The position numbers and the translations under genes were made by a program. From assembly GCA_040878035.1 (NCBI GenBank), contig JBBDMX010000078.1:16206-80205 (forward strand): DNA of 64,000 nucleotides, read 5' to 3'. The notes beneath the pieces are model-generated. The model had not been told where the DNA came from. It made no database searches and saw nothing but the letters and a program-made list of their open reading frames with translations. Below, one piece after another: positions 42,316-50,402 of the stretch; the first letter of the stretch is position 1, and every line of letters begins with the position of its first letter. Source of the DNA: JBBDMX01 sp040878035 (GTDB lineage: Bacteria; Planctomycetota; Phycisphaerae; Phycisphaerales; Phycisphaeraceae).

Positions 42316-42813
42316 TCAGTCCCGCCGGCGCCGTCGCGTTAGGTGCATGCCCAGCGCCGAGACGCCCATCAGTGTCAGCACACTGGTCACGGGCTCAGGA
42401 TTACTCGCCACCGTGCCGGACGGGGTCGGGCCAGTCGCCACACCGGGAATGCCAGGATCTTCCTCGTCCTGCGGCGGAACGACGTCCACGATCTGCGTGG
42501 GGTCTTCATCTTCCGGGTCCTCGACATCATCGACTTCCTCGAAGGTGAAAACTTCCGCCTCTTCCTCGGGATCGACAATCGTGTCGGGTCCGCTGGTGGT
42601 TTCGTGGCCGCCCGCGGTCGGCGTCTCATCCTCGGCCGGATCATCCGCGGGCGCATCGCCGCCGCCGCCGCCACTACCACCGCTACCGGACGTCAACATG
42701 GTCTGCTCGAATGATGCATTGGACTGGTCGTCACCATCGCCCCCGCCGCCGCAGCCCGACAGGGCGAACAGCGTCGCCAAAAGGAGCATGGACTTGATCG
42801 AATGTCTGATCAT
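42316..42813 (-). CDS. Lipoprotein with a PEP-CTERM-like tail
   Basis: 165 residues from the ATG at 42813, preceded by AGAAGGGGAAG. The N-terminus LLLATLFALSGC has a lipobox LSGC followed by a glycine-rich tether, and the body is very acidic (DPEEEAEVFTFEEVDDVEDP) with Gly/Ser/Thr-rich linkers. The C-terminus reads NPEPVTSVLTLMGVSALGMH then LTRRRRRD, a PEP-CTERM-style sorting tail. A protein both lipidated and PEP-CTERM-sorted would be unusual. There are no recognisable domains. A promoter candidate lies about 200 bases upstream. Confidence 0.8.
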   Translation of the reverse strand: MIRHSIKSMLLLATLFALSGCGGGGDGDDQSNASFEQTMLTSGSGGSGGGGGDAPADDPAEDETPTAGGHETTSGPDTIVDPEEEAEVFTFEEVDDVEDPEDEDPTQIVDVVPPQDEEDPGIPGVATGPTPSGTVASNPEPVTSVLTLMGVSALGMHLTRRRRRD

Positions 42814-43012
42814 GGAAACTTCCCCTTCTCGTATCGATTCCAGGCAGCAACCGTCATGCCGGCGCTTTCCGACCCGAAAATTGTGACACATAACTCACGT
42901 CGTTACCGAGCGTTGCGGTCTTTCTCACGCACAATGTCGGTAGGTTCGTTCAAAAGGAGATGTGGCGTCGCGACAACATGGCGCCTTTCTCCCTGCTTGT
43001 TCATCCATGCAC

Positions 43013-43040
43013 ATCATAAAACCTGCCCTGCTTTTAGCAA
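43013..43040 (-). promoter_or_regulatory. Candidate promoter for the lipoprotein gene
   Basis: On the minus strand, TTGCTA (43040-43035), 16-base spacer, TATGAT (43018-43013). A perfect palindrome ATTTTCATGAAAAT lies just upstream at 43064-43077. The 302-base gap 42814-43115 holds no gene. Confidence 0.4.
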
Positions 43041-43115
43041 GTCTTGTCCAGCCATTTTCTGTAATTTTCATGAAAATATCGGCATTTTGAGGTTCAGCAA
43101 GTTATCGGGCTCGCG

Positions 43116-44027
43116 TCAGACGATTGAGCTTGCGCGCTGGCGTCGCCGGCCGATCAGCAGCGAACCCAGGCCCATTGCCGACAGGATGGCGGTGGTCATC
43201 TCCGGGGCCGCGCCCGTGGGCGGCGCTGGCGTGGGCCAGGTGAGCGTGTGGCTCCCGGCGATCACGTCATTGCCGCAGCCCCAGACCATCTGGAGGTCGA
43301 TGCTGTTGACATCACCGGCCACATCGAACGTGAACTCGTGGAGCCAGGTGTTGTTCTCGTTGGCGCCGGCGATCGTGCCGTAGCTGTGGACCTCCGACGC
43401 GATGGCGTAGGTGCTGCCCGTGGCGGCGCCGCCGGCCAGGAACGTCGCGGCCAGTTGGCCCGCGCCGTTGCTGATCTGCTGCTCGACGCCGCTGTTGCCC
43501 AGGTACGAGCCGCTGACGTTCTGGAGCCCGGCGGTCGTGATGTCCTGGTAATAGCTCCCCGCCAGAAAGCCGTTGTGCGCCTGCGTCACCAGGGCATGGT
43601 CGAACAGCGGGTTGCCATTGGTCTTGATCAGCAGGTCACCCAGTTTCAGGTTGCCTTGCACCATCGGCGAGCTGAGGACCAGCAGCACCTGCACCTGGCC
43701 GCCGCTGTTACGGATGTGCATTTCCTCCAGGTCGTAGAGCTCGCCGGTGCTGCCGCCGGGGCTGGGCTGGTGGTGGATGCCGTTGGGGTAGTCGATGGGT
43801 GAGTAATTATTTCCGATGATGGACGTGACGCCGCCGACGTTGCTTGTGCCGTTGGGCTGGGAGAAGGGCGTCAGGCCCCAGTCGGTGACGGTTCCCCCGG
43901 TCATGGTCAGCGCCGAGGCCGAACCAGCCGAGCCGACGAGTACAGCCCCCACGGCCAGCGCGGACAACCCCCCGGAAAATCCCCTGGAATATCCCCCGGA
44001 CAACTTCCCTTGAATCGAGCGATCCAT
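43116..44027 (-). CDS. Exported protein with PEP-CTERM-like tail
   Basis: 303 residues from the ATG at 44027, which has GGAGAGGAG upstream. The signal peptide is long (LSALAVGAVLVGSAGSASA). The body is beta-rich with many Gly/Asn/Thr (STGELYDLEEMHIRNSGGQV, VNSIDLQMVWGCGNDVIAGS). The C-terminus, APEMTTAILSAMGLGSLLIG then RRRQR, is a PEP-CTERM variant with PEM in place of PEP. Surface-sorted protein; function unknown. It resembles the N-terminal beta-sandwich of many planctomycete PEP-CTERM proteins. Confidence 0.82.
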   Translation of the reverse strand: MDRSIQGKLSGGYSRGFSGGLSALAVGAVLVGSAGSASALTMTGGTVTDWGLTPFSQPNGTSNVGGVTSIIGNNYSPIDYPNGIHHQPSPGGSTGELYDLEEMHIRNSGGQVQVLLVLSSPMVQGNLKLGDLLIKTNGNPLFDHALVTQAHNGFLAGSYYQDITTAGLQNVSGSYLGNSGVEQQISNGAGQLAATFLAGGAATGSTYAIASEVHSYGTIAGANENNTWLHEFTFDVAGDVNSIDLQMVWGCGNDVIAGSHTLTWPTPAPPTGAAPEMTTAILSAMGLGSLLIGRRRQRASSIV

Positions 44028-44223
44028 CGAAACTCCTCTCCCAGTGACCGCTTGGATCACGAATCAGGCTTGCGAACCTCGCTCACGGTCGAGGCAACGC
44101 CCGAAACCTATCACGGCGTTGGCGTCAGGCCAGTGATACGTGGAGGGTTTCCAATTTTGATGCCTTGCCCAGATTACCCAGCCAGCGACGACGGACATGG
44201 CTGGCAAGGCTGCGGCCGGGGGA

Positions 44224-44652
44224 TCAGTTGGGACCGGCCCATCGCGCGGTGTCCTGCTGGACCACCAACAGGACGTACACGGTCGTAGTTGTGCCGCTGG
44301 CGTCGGCTAACCGCACCCCGGCGCGAAGCACTTGCGGGCCAAACATGTCCAGACTGACAAGCTTGGCCCGCGGTGCCGAGGCAATGCGTTGGAGCACCGC
44401 GTGCAGACTGCGCTGCTGATCGGCGGTAAGCTCATCCGCCGACTGGATCTGGAGCAACTCACCAAGACTGCGATCGCCCTTGGCCTGGCGCAGCACCTGG
44501 ATCATGCCCGCGATTTGCTGTCCCTGGGGCGAATCCGGTCCCAGGGCCTGATGGTCGTACCGACTGCCGCAGCCGGCCAGCGCTATCATGCAGACCAGCA
44601 GCGCCCACAGCGGCATGCCCAACAGGCCATCATTGGTCATAATGCGGTGCAT
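44224..44652 (-). CDS. Small lipoprotein at the end of the B12-regulated operon
   Basis: 142 residues from the ATG at 44652 (GGGGA ribosome-like site); a start at 44640 is also possible. The signal peptide LWALLVCMIALAGC ends in lipobox LAGC near residue 28. The rest is short, helical (GQQIAGMIQVLRQAKGDRSL) then beta (TTTVYVLLVVQQD). Its start overlaps the end of the pseudopilin gene, so it is translationally coupled to it. Function unknown. Confidence 0.75.
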   Translation of the reverse strand: MHRIMTNDGLLGMPLWALLVCMIALAGCGSRYDHQALGPDSPQGQQIAGMIQVLRQAKGDRSLGELLQIQSADELTADQQRSLHAVLQRIASAPRAKLVSLDMFGPQVLRAGVRLADASGTTTTVYVLLVVQQDTARWAGPN

Positions 44653-45400
44653 TGGTAGTCCCCACAAAGCCGATGCGGGTGGCGGCGTTCATCTTTCCGC
44701 CCTCTCGGCCGTACGGCGCGGCATGCCCGTCGGCGCAGAGAGCGTTGGTGGCCTGGCCGTGGCGGAAATGGGTTGTGGGCGTGAAATTCTGCGCCCCCGA
44801 ATCGAACGTCACCGGGTCCAGCGAGGTGCTGTTCTGCACGATGGGCACGCCCGCCGGCGCCCAGAACAGCGCCGAATCCACCAGCACGAACAGATCCCTG
44901 GGCTGGCGAATGTCGCGGCCCCTCTTTCGTGGCAGGGGCTGGCCGGCCGCATCGCTCCGGCCCCAAAGCCCTGGGTCCAGGCACCAGGCGTTGTAGGCGT
45001 AGGTCGTCGTCGGTTCATTGACCGCCCCCTGCGGTACATAGGTTCCCCATGCCAGCGACGGGCACCACAGCGCCGCCAACTGCTCGCTGCAATAGGCCAG
45101 CAACCAACTGGCCGACGGCTGCACCGGATCGGTGTTGGAACCCCAGAAGTAGGAGTTGGTACCTGCCGTCGGCCAGTTGCCGCGCGAGTAGTCGAAGTAG
45201 TATTGGCGATTGTCCTGCTGGTACATCTGCGTGGCCAGTCCCAGGCTGTGCAGATTCGCCAGGCACTTAACGCTCTGAGACGACTCCCGTGCCGCACCCA
45301 GCGCCGGCAGCACAATCGACACCAGCAGGGCGATGATGCTGATCACCACCAGCAACTCTATCAACGTAAAGGCGTTGATTGCTTTGGTTCGCAGTCGCAT
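44630..45400 (-). CDS. Type IV pilin-like prepilin (pseudopilin)
   Basis: 256 residues. The N-terminus NAFTLIELLVVISIIALLVS is a type III (prepilin peptidase) signal with the FTLIE motif, so it is processed by PilD/GspO-type peptidase and assembled as a pseudopilin. The C-terminal HFRHGQATNALCADGHAAPY is the H..H..ADGH segment typical of planctomycete pseudopilins. The middle is soluble, Trp/Tyr-rich. Proteins of this shape are abundant in planctomycetes and may belong to type II-like secretion or surface fibres. The stop overlaps the start of the lipoprotein gene. Confidence 0.92.
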   Translation of the reverse strand: MRLRTKAINAFTLIELLVVISIIALLVSIVLPALGAARESSQSVKCLANLHSLGLATQMYQQDNRQYYFDYSRGNWPTAGTNSYFWGSNTDPVQPSASWLLAYCSEQLAALWCPSLAWGTYVPQGAVNEPTTTYAYNAWCLDPGLWGRSDAAGQPLPRKRGRDIRQPRDLFVLVDSALFWAPAGVPIVQNSTSLDPVTFDSGAQNFTPTTHFRHGQATNALCADGHAAPYGREGGKMNAATRIGFVGTTNAPHYDQ

Positions 45401-45419
45401 GGATCACCTATGGGGAAAG

Positions 45420-45444
45420 GCCCATGGCGTCGGACGCCATGGGC
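45420..45444 (-). terminator. Hairpin between the PEP-CTERM gene and the pseudopilin gene
   Basis: A perfect 11-bp stem GCCCATGGCGT / ACGCCATGGGC with a 3-base loop, followed on the minus strand by CCTTTCCCC. It lies between two minus-strand genes and may attenuate rather than terminate, since the T-run is weak. Confidence 0.5.
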
Positions 45445-45471
45445 ACGATTGTGCCATCGCGATGACGAGGT

Positions 45472-46197
45472 TCAGGCTGACTTGCGGCGACGGAACATTA
45501 GCAAGGTGGCACCCATCCCCAACATCGCCAGTGACACCGGTTCGGGAATGGGCGTCACGGGTGCGTCGGGGAAAGCGCTGCCCGAAGCCCAACTCCAGCC
45601 GTCGTAATAGCCATCGCTCAGCATGCGGGTGCTGGCACCTTCGGGCGAGCTGATCCAGGTTTGCCCGTCAGCGGGGCTCGCATCATGCGGGTCGCCAAAC
45701 CAGTCCGTGTAGGCTGGATAACCGCTGAGCCAGAGGGCGATATTGGAGTCGATGTTTGGCCAAGTGTTCACGAAGTCATTGAGCATCGTGTGGCCTTGGT
45801 AGCTGAGGCTCTCGACACCGAGCCCGAACTGGGTGTAGCGGTAGGTCAACGATAGCGCTTCGCCGCCGCCGTAGTTGGCCATGGCCAGAACCATGGCCTC
45901 CGAGAGGTTGGCGGCACCGGTGCCGTTGCCGGGGGTGTCGAGCCAATTTTGGCCCTGCGGGGTGGTCGTGGGAGAGCTGACGCGCGTGAATGTGTCTTCG
46001 TCGTCCCAGCGATAGCCGAAGGCGTAGTTGTTGCCCGAGCCGAAATCCACCACCAGCACCGCGGCATTGCTGCCGCTACCGGCCCAATACTCAACGTCGA
46101 CCCACTGACCGTTGAAGTCCTGCACGGCAGCGTGCGAGGAAGCGGCCAGCACTAGGCTCACAACCAAGGCAAGACACAATTGAACGGAACGAACCAT
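45472..46197 (-). CDS. PEP-CTERM exported protein downstream of a cobalamin riboswitch
   Basis: 241 residues from the ATG at 46197, with AAGGAG upstream. Signal peptide LCLALVVSLVLAASSHA. The N-terminal part has WVDVEYWAGSGSNAAVLVVD followed by NYAFGYRWDDED, a Trp/Tyr-rich beta pattern; the end is IPEPVSLAMLGMGATLLMFR then RRK, a standard PEP-CTERM tail. It is the first gene after the riboswitch, so its synthesis should fall when adenosylcobalamin or methylcobalamin is abundant. A role in binding or taking up B12 compounds at the surface is inference only; I recall a similar YW-GSGSN..LV.DF layout in other exported proteins without an assigned function. Confidence 0.85.
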   Translation of the reverse strand: MVRSVQLCLALVVSLVLAASSHAAVQDFNGQWVDVEYWAGSGSNAAVLVVDFGSGNNYAFGYRWDDEDTFTRVSSPTTTPQGQNWLDTPGNGTGAANLSEAMVLAMANYGGGEALSLTYRYTQFGLGVESLSYQGHTMLNDFVNTWPNIDSNIALWLSGYPAYTDWFGDPHDASPADGQTWISSPEGASTRMLSDGYYDGWSWASGSAFPDAPVTPIPEPVSLAMLGMGATLLMFRRRKSA

Positions 46198-46345
46198 CGT
46201 TGACTCCTTGTCCCGATTCGCGCGGAACAACCCCTTAAGGTTGAAAACACGTCCTGCGAATGGGCTTGGTGGCGTCGGGGGGTCGATGTGCTGACCAGGG
46301 GAGGATCAGTCGAGCCCGCGGCGTCCCTTTCGCGAGGACACACTC

Positions 46346-46600
46346 GGCACTCGACAGGCAGGTCTTCCGGCTACAGGGCTTAGTCTCCCGCCCGCCTTCC
46401 CATCCGGCCCATTGCGGGCCAGACAGTGGCGACTACTGGCGGGACACACCCTTTACGGCGGCGCGTCCGCGGAGGATTGGCTCCTTTTCCCAAAGGCCCA
46501 AGACCAGCGGCCTTGAACTTCCGGGGGGAGCGTACCTCACTTCCCTTTTCACCCGGCTCCACGCTGCATCCAGCGTCAGATCCGGGCACCTGTCGAACCA
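46346..46600 (-). ncRNA. Cobalamin riboswitch
   Basis: Minus-strand sequence from about 46600 down to 46346. The 5' end has GACAGGTGCC; the core has GGGTGAAAAGGGAAG and later GCCACTGTCTGG, then GGGAAGGCGGGCGGGAGAC, and the B12 box region AGCCGGAAGACCTGCCTGTCG. These are the conserved elements of the family in the right order, and the first and last segments (TCGACAG and CTGTCGA) pair to form P1. The regulated gene is the PEP-CTERM gene at 45472-46197, about 150 bases downstream. In between, TTGTTCC (minus, near 46231-46225) can pair with GGGACAA just before the ribosome site, a plausible expression platform. Confidence 0.93.
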
Positions 46601-46708
46601 AGTCCTCACTATACGGACAATCTTGTCTCGATGCAAGACCGTGGAAAACTCGATGCGCCAAATCCTGCAATGGCTCAAAGTCGCGCACGGAAAAACCCAC
46701 CCCCCGAA

Positions 46709-46733
46709 AGCCCACCCGCTCCCGCGGGTGGGA
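46709..46733. repeat. GCCCACCCGC/GCGGGTGGG palindrome (intergenic copy)
   Basis: AGCCCACCCGC, four-base loop TCCC, GCGGGTGGGA. Same palindrome as in hisC (20860-20884), with the preceding GAAA also conserved but a different loop. It lies in the 46198-46865 gap beyond the riboswitch; the remainder of the gap before the 46866 gene shows no other feature. Confidence 0.65.
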
Positions 46734-46865
46734 AAGCACCGCCAGACGACTCAAGGATTTCCCGAGCAGCGGAATCCTCCGGGTCTACCATAGGGTCGGT
46801 CCGGGAGACGGTTCGGGGCCGCAGCCGCAGCGCACGTGGCGAGGATCAAGCACGGAGAACCTGCA

Positions 46866-47843
46866 ATGAAGAAACCAATGGGCCTGGCGTTGGCGGTGCT
46901 GGTGCTGCTGGCCTCGGCGTGGGCAGCGTCGCGCTTGCCCGCCCAGATGCCCCGGATGCCCCGGATGCCCCAGGCGGATCCAGCAGACCAGATGAGCAAA
47001 GTCCCTGCCGACGTCGCCGATGCTGCCCGCAAGACCTTCACCGTCCTCTACGCCTTCTCCATCCGCGGCATGCCCGACATGCGCCGCTACTGGATGAGCC
47101 GCCTGACCCTGGTCGGCGGCGACCTGTACCCCGGTGGCGGAACGACCGAAAACCAACGCGCCCAGCCCCACGAAACCCACATCCGTACCCTGGCCCGCGC
47201 CATCGCCCGCCGACAGACTCGCCTGGTCTGCCTCGACATCGAGCACTGGCCCACACGCGGCAACGACCAGCAGGTTGCCCAAACCGTCGCCAAGTACACC
47301 GCGATCCTCGACTGGATGCACGACCAGGAGCCGGGCCTGCGCATCGGCTACTACGGCGTGCCGCCCATCCGTGACTACTGGAACGCCATCAAAGGCGAAG
47401 ACGACGAAGGCTACCAGCTCTGGCAGGCGGACAACCGCCGGCTGGTAGAAATCGCCCGCCACGCCGATGTGCTCTTCCCCAGTCTCTACACCTTCTACGA
47501 AGACCAGGCCGGCTGGCAGAAATACGCCCAAGCCAACCTCAAGGAAGCGCGCCAGTACCACAGACTCACGTACCCGTTCCTCTGGCCGCAGTACCACGAC
47601 TCGAACAAGGAAATCGGCGGCCAGTTCCTCCCCGGCGACTACTGGCGCATGCAACTGGAAACCTGCTACCGCCACGCCGACGGCCTGGTGATCTGGCTGG
47701 GCGGCAAGGACGCCGACGGCCAGCCGCTGACCTGGGACGACAATGCCCCATGGTGGCAGGAAACGGTGAAGTTCCTGCGGGAAAAGGGCGTTATGCCGGA
47801 GCGGAACGCAGAAAGGGGAGATGGCGCCAAGAATGAGCAGTAG
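46866..47843 (+). CDS. Exported glycosidase-like protein
   Basis: 325 residues from the ATG at 46866. The signal peptide is GLALAVLVLLASAWAASRLP. The sequence after residue 60 has TIM-barrel-like features: TRLVCLDIEHWPTR with an Asp-x-Glu pair near 130, ILDWMHDQEPGLRIGYYGVP, HADVLFPSLYTFYEDQAGW and YPFLWPQYHDSN. The D-I-E and the YPSLY-like strands resemble hyaluronidase (GH56) or GH25/GH18-like barrels, where the first acidic pair is catalytic. I cannot assign a family. It may cleave a polysaccharide outside the cell. Confidence 0.65.
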   Translation: MKKPMGLALAVLVLLASAWAASRLPAQMPRMPRMPQADPADQMSKVPADVADAARKTFTVLYAFSIRGMPDMRRYWMSRLTLVGGDLYPGGGTTENQRAQPHETHIRTLARAIARRQTRLVCLDIEHWPTRGNDQQVAQTVAKYTAILDWMHDQEPGLRIGYYGVPPIRDYWNAIKGEDDEGYQLWQADNRRLVEIARHADVLFPSLYTFYEDQAGWQKYAQANLKEARQYHRLTYPFLWPQYHDSNKEIGGQFLPGDYWRMQLETCYRHADGLVIWLGGKDADGQPLTWDDNAPWWQETVKFLREKGVMPERNAERGDGAKNEQ

Positions 47844-47861
47844 GATAGGGGAATTCTGATT

Positions 47862-48036
47862 TAACCACCAAGACACCAAGAAGAGGGAGGAAGAACATCA
47901 ACACGAAGACACGAAGGAAGATCCTAATTCATAACTATTTGCAATTCCTGATTTTGCTTGATCCCATCTTCTTCGTGCCTTCGTGTCTTCGTGTTCATTT
48001 TGCTTTCTTGGTGTTCTTAGTGTGCTTGGTGGTCAA
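47862..48036. repeat. Long inverted repeat of CACCAAG / CACGAAG words
   Basis: Left arm 47862-47923 has ACCACCAAGACACCAAGAAG then CACGAAGACACGAAGGAAG; right arm 47968-48036 has the complementary CTTCGTG, CTTGGTG words. Same vocabulary as 706-951, though the two copies differ in detail. It lies between the glycosidase-like gene and the XRE gene. Confidence 0.8.
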
Positions 48037-48059
48037 ACCGGCTTCTCGAGAAAGAATTC

Positions 48060-48374
48060 ATGGGTAAGCCAGCATCTAAGATCGCTAGTGATTTGATCCG
48101 CGACCGTGATGCGATTGCCGGCCTGGATGTTCTGGACGATCTCTGCGCTCAAGCGGCGGAGGAAGTCTACGAAGCTCGTTCACGAGCAGGCCTGAGCCAA
48201 GCGCAGTTGGCCAAGCTGGTGGGCACCACTCAGTCAGCGATCGCGCGAGTTGAAGACGCTGACTACGATGGCCATTCGCTCAGGACTCTGGCGAGAATCG
48301 CCTCGGTGCTTGGACTTCGGTGCACCTTTGCGATGCTGCCTGGTGAGAATGTGGGAGCCAGGCATCGCGGATAG
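48060..48374 (+). CDS. XRE family HTH protein, antitoxin-like
   Basis: 104 residues. HTH domain at about 38-95: VYEARSRAGLSQAQLAKLVG with recognition helix TTQSAIARVEDADYD, in the HigA/XRE style. No toxin gene adjoins it: upstream is the hairpin repeat and downstream is a convergent GNAT gene. It may be a lone regulator or an orphan antitoxin. Confidence 0.88.
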   Translation: MGKPASKIASDLIRDRDAIAGLDVLDDLCAQAAEEVYEARSRAGLSQAQLAKLVGTTQSAIARVEDADYDGHSLRTLARIASVLGLRCTFAMLPGENVGARHRG

Positions 48375-48402
48375 TGGTTGACTTCTCTTCGCGCAGGGTC
48401 CA

Positions 48403-48921
48403 CTACCCATCACACGGCAACGCCGGCGTGTCGAGCACAAGCTGGTAGAAGCACAGGTCCAGCCAGCGGCTGAATTTGTAGCCGACTTGCGGTATGGTCG
48501 CCACGTGCTGGAAGCCCAAGCTCTGGTGCAATCCGATGCTGGCGGTGTTGCTCGAGTCGATGCCGCCGATCAGGACGTGATAGTCCTGCTGGCGGGCGCG
48601 GGCGATGAGTTGGATCAGGAGTTGTCGGCCCAGACCGTTGCGGCGGTGGGGGGCGGCGATGTAGAGAGAGTGTTCGACGGTGTATTTGTAGGCGGGGAAC
48701 CCCCGGAAGGGTCCGTAGGTGGCGAAGCCCATGAGTTGGCCGGTGTCATCCACGGCGCCGAGGATCGGATAGTGGCCACGTTGTTTGGCGGCGAACCAGT
48801 CGGCCATCATTTCGCGTGTGCGCGGGCGGTAGTCGTAGAGCGCGGTGGTGTTGACGATGGCGTCGTTGAGGATCGCCAGGATGGCGTCGGTGTGAGTTGG
48901 GTTGCAGTCGATGATGGGCAT
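48403..48921 (-). CDS. GNAT family N-acetyltransferase (phosphinothricin-type)
   Basis: 172 residues. Acetyl-CoA-binding motif near residue 92: HRRNGLGRQLLIQLI. The early part TTALYDYRPRTREMMADWFA and the middle YTVEHSLYIAAPHRRNG match phosphinothricin/methionine-sulfoximine acetyltransferases (Pat/Bar family), which acetylate small amine or sulfonium-like amino acids. Length is normal. It is convergent with the XRE gene and 24 bases before the cardiolipin synthase stop. Confidence 0.88.
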   Translation of the reverse strand: MPIIDCNPTHTDAILAILNDAIVNTTALYDYRPRTREMMADWFAAKQRGHYPILGAVDDTGQLMGFATYGPFRGFPAYKYTVEHSLYIAAPHRRNGLGRQLLIQLIARARQQDYHVLIGGIDSSNTASIGLHQSLGFQHVATIPQVGYKFSRWLDLCFYQLVLDTPALPCDG

Positions 48922-48945
48922 GGTGGGATGCCAAACCGCAAGCGG

Positions 48946-50376
48946 TTAAAGGAGTGGCGAGCCCAGGGCGGCCACGCGTTCGAAGGCGCGTTGGGCCATG
49001 GGACGCTTGGCCCAAGTGTCGCGATCGAGTAGCGTGGACTCGGCGATGTAACGCATCTGGGCAAAACGCATCTTGGCGGTGATCTCCGGGCCGTAAAGCA
49101 GCACATTCAGCTCGAAGTTGAGATAGAAGCTGCGGATGTCGAGGTTGGACGACCCCAACAAGGCGAAGGAGTCATCGACGGTCATGGTCTTGGCGTGCAG
49201 CAGGCCGCGGTCGAACTCGTAAATCTGCACGCCCAGTTCGAGCAGCTCTTCGTAGTAGGCTCGTCCGGCGGCGGCGACGAGCCAGTGGTCGCCCTTACGC
49301 GGCACGACGAGGCTTACCTCCACGCCGCGGTCCAGCGCCATGGCCAGCGCCAGCGTGGTCGGCTCGTCAGGCACAAGGTAAGGCGTGGTCATGATGACTT
49401 TGCGCTGGGCGACGTTGAGGGCGGTGAGGATGACCCGCGGCAGGGTCTGCGACTCATAGTTGGGGCCGGTGGGCACGGCCTGGGCGGAGACCTGGCCGGT
49501 GGGCATCGGCGGCGCCAGGAGTTCCTCGCCGTCGAGCTCCTCGCCGGTCTCAAAGGCCCAGTCCTCGAGAAAGACCATCTGGAGCTGAGTGACGATCGGC
49601 CCGGTGAACCGGCCCATCAGGTCCACCCAGCGCAGGTGCCGCGTGCCGTACTCGGCATCGCAAATGTTCTGGCTGCCTGAGTAGGCGACCTTGGCGTCGA
49701 TGACGACGAGCTTGCGGTGATTGCGCAGGTCCAGGCGTGCCAGCTTTCGCCGCAGCGGCGCGGCGGGCAGGACGGGCAGGCAGCGGACGTTGGCGGCCGC
49801 CAGTTGGTGCGCCAGACCGTTGCGGCCGAAGAAGCCCCATGAACCGGCGGCGTCGACCAGCACGCGGCAGGTCACGCCCCTGGCCGAGGCCCGACACAAA
49901 GCCTCAACGATCCGTCGGCCCGTCTGGTCGCAGGCGAAAATATAAACGAGGATGTGAACGTGGTGGCGGGCGGCGTCGATGTCCTGTACCAGCCTGTTGA
50001 TGGTGCCTTCCTGATCATCGAGAAACTCGACGTTGTTGCCGCCCAGGATGTTGAATCCGCCGATGGCCTCGGACTGAATGACGATGGGCTGGTGCATGAT
50101 CTCGATGGTGGGGCGGGCCGCGTGCGCCAGTTGGATCGCCAGGCGTGCTTCCGAACGCATGGTGGCGACGACCCGTCGGTGCCGGCGGCGGCGCCGCCGG
50201 CCCAGGTGGTTGCTGCCCAGCAGCAGATACAGCACCACGCCCAACTCAGGCGAAAGAAACACCACCGCCAGCCACGCCAGCGAAGTGACTGGTGTCATTC
50301 GGCGGCGCAGGATGATGGGAATCATCAAGAGCCGAATGGCCCATTCCGACAGTGTCCAGATCATCCACCAGGACAT
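48946..50376 (-). CDS. cls: Cardiolipin synthase (phospholipase D family)
   Basis: 476 residues from the ATG at 50376, which has AAAGGAAC upstream; starts at 50400 and 50418 lie in a hairpin. Two N-terminal membrane segments (about 3-23 and 30-56) precede the two HKD catalytic motifs: NHRKLVVIDAKVAYSGSQN near 230 and LLHAKTMTVDDSFALLGSSN near 404 (H-x-K-x4-D). It joins two phosphatidylglycerol molecules to cardiolipin, or uses phosphatidylglycerol plus another lipid. It follows holB closely, with a hairpin at 50398-50419 between. Confidence 0.93.
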   Translation of the reverse strand: MSWWMIWTLSEWAIRLLMIPIILRRRMTPVTSLAWLAVVFLSPELGVVLYLLLGSNHLGRRRRRRHRRVVATMRSEARLAIQLAHAARPTIEIMHQPIVIQSEAIGGFNILGGNNVEFLDDQEGTINRLVQDIDAARHHVHILVYIFACDQTGRRIVEALCRASARGVTCRVLVDAAGSWGFFGRNGLAHQLAAANVRCLPVLPAAPLRRKLARLDLRNHRKLVVIDAKVAYSGSQNICDAEYGTRHLRWVDLMGRFTGPIVTQLQMVFLEDWAFETGEELDGEELLAPPMPTGQVSAQAVPTGPNYESQTLPRVILTALNVAQRKVIMTTPYLVPDEPTTLALAMALDRGVEVSLVVPRKGDHWLVAAAGRAYYEELLELGVQIYEFDRGLLHAKTMTVDDSFALLGSSNLDIRSFYLNFELNVLLYGPEITAKMRFAQMRYIAESTLLDRDTWAKRPMAQRAFERVAALGSPLL

Positions 50377-50402
50377 GCCCGTTCCTTTGGATGCCTCCAT
50401 GC

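Noticed and set aside
41054..42886. Long plus-strand open frame opposite trxB and the lipoprotein
   Set aside because: trxB is certain on the minus strand; this frame has low-complexity Ser/Pro content and no ribosome site.
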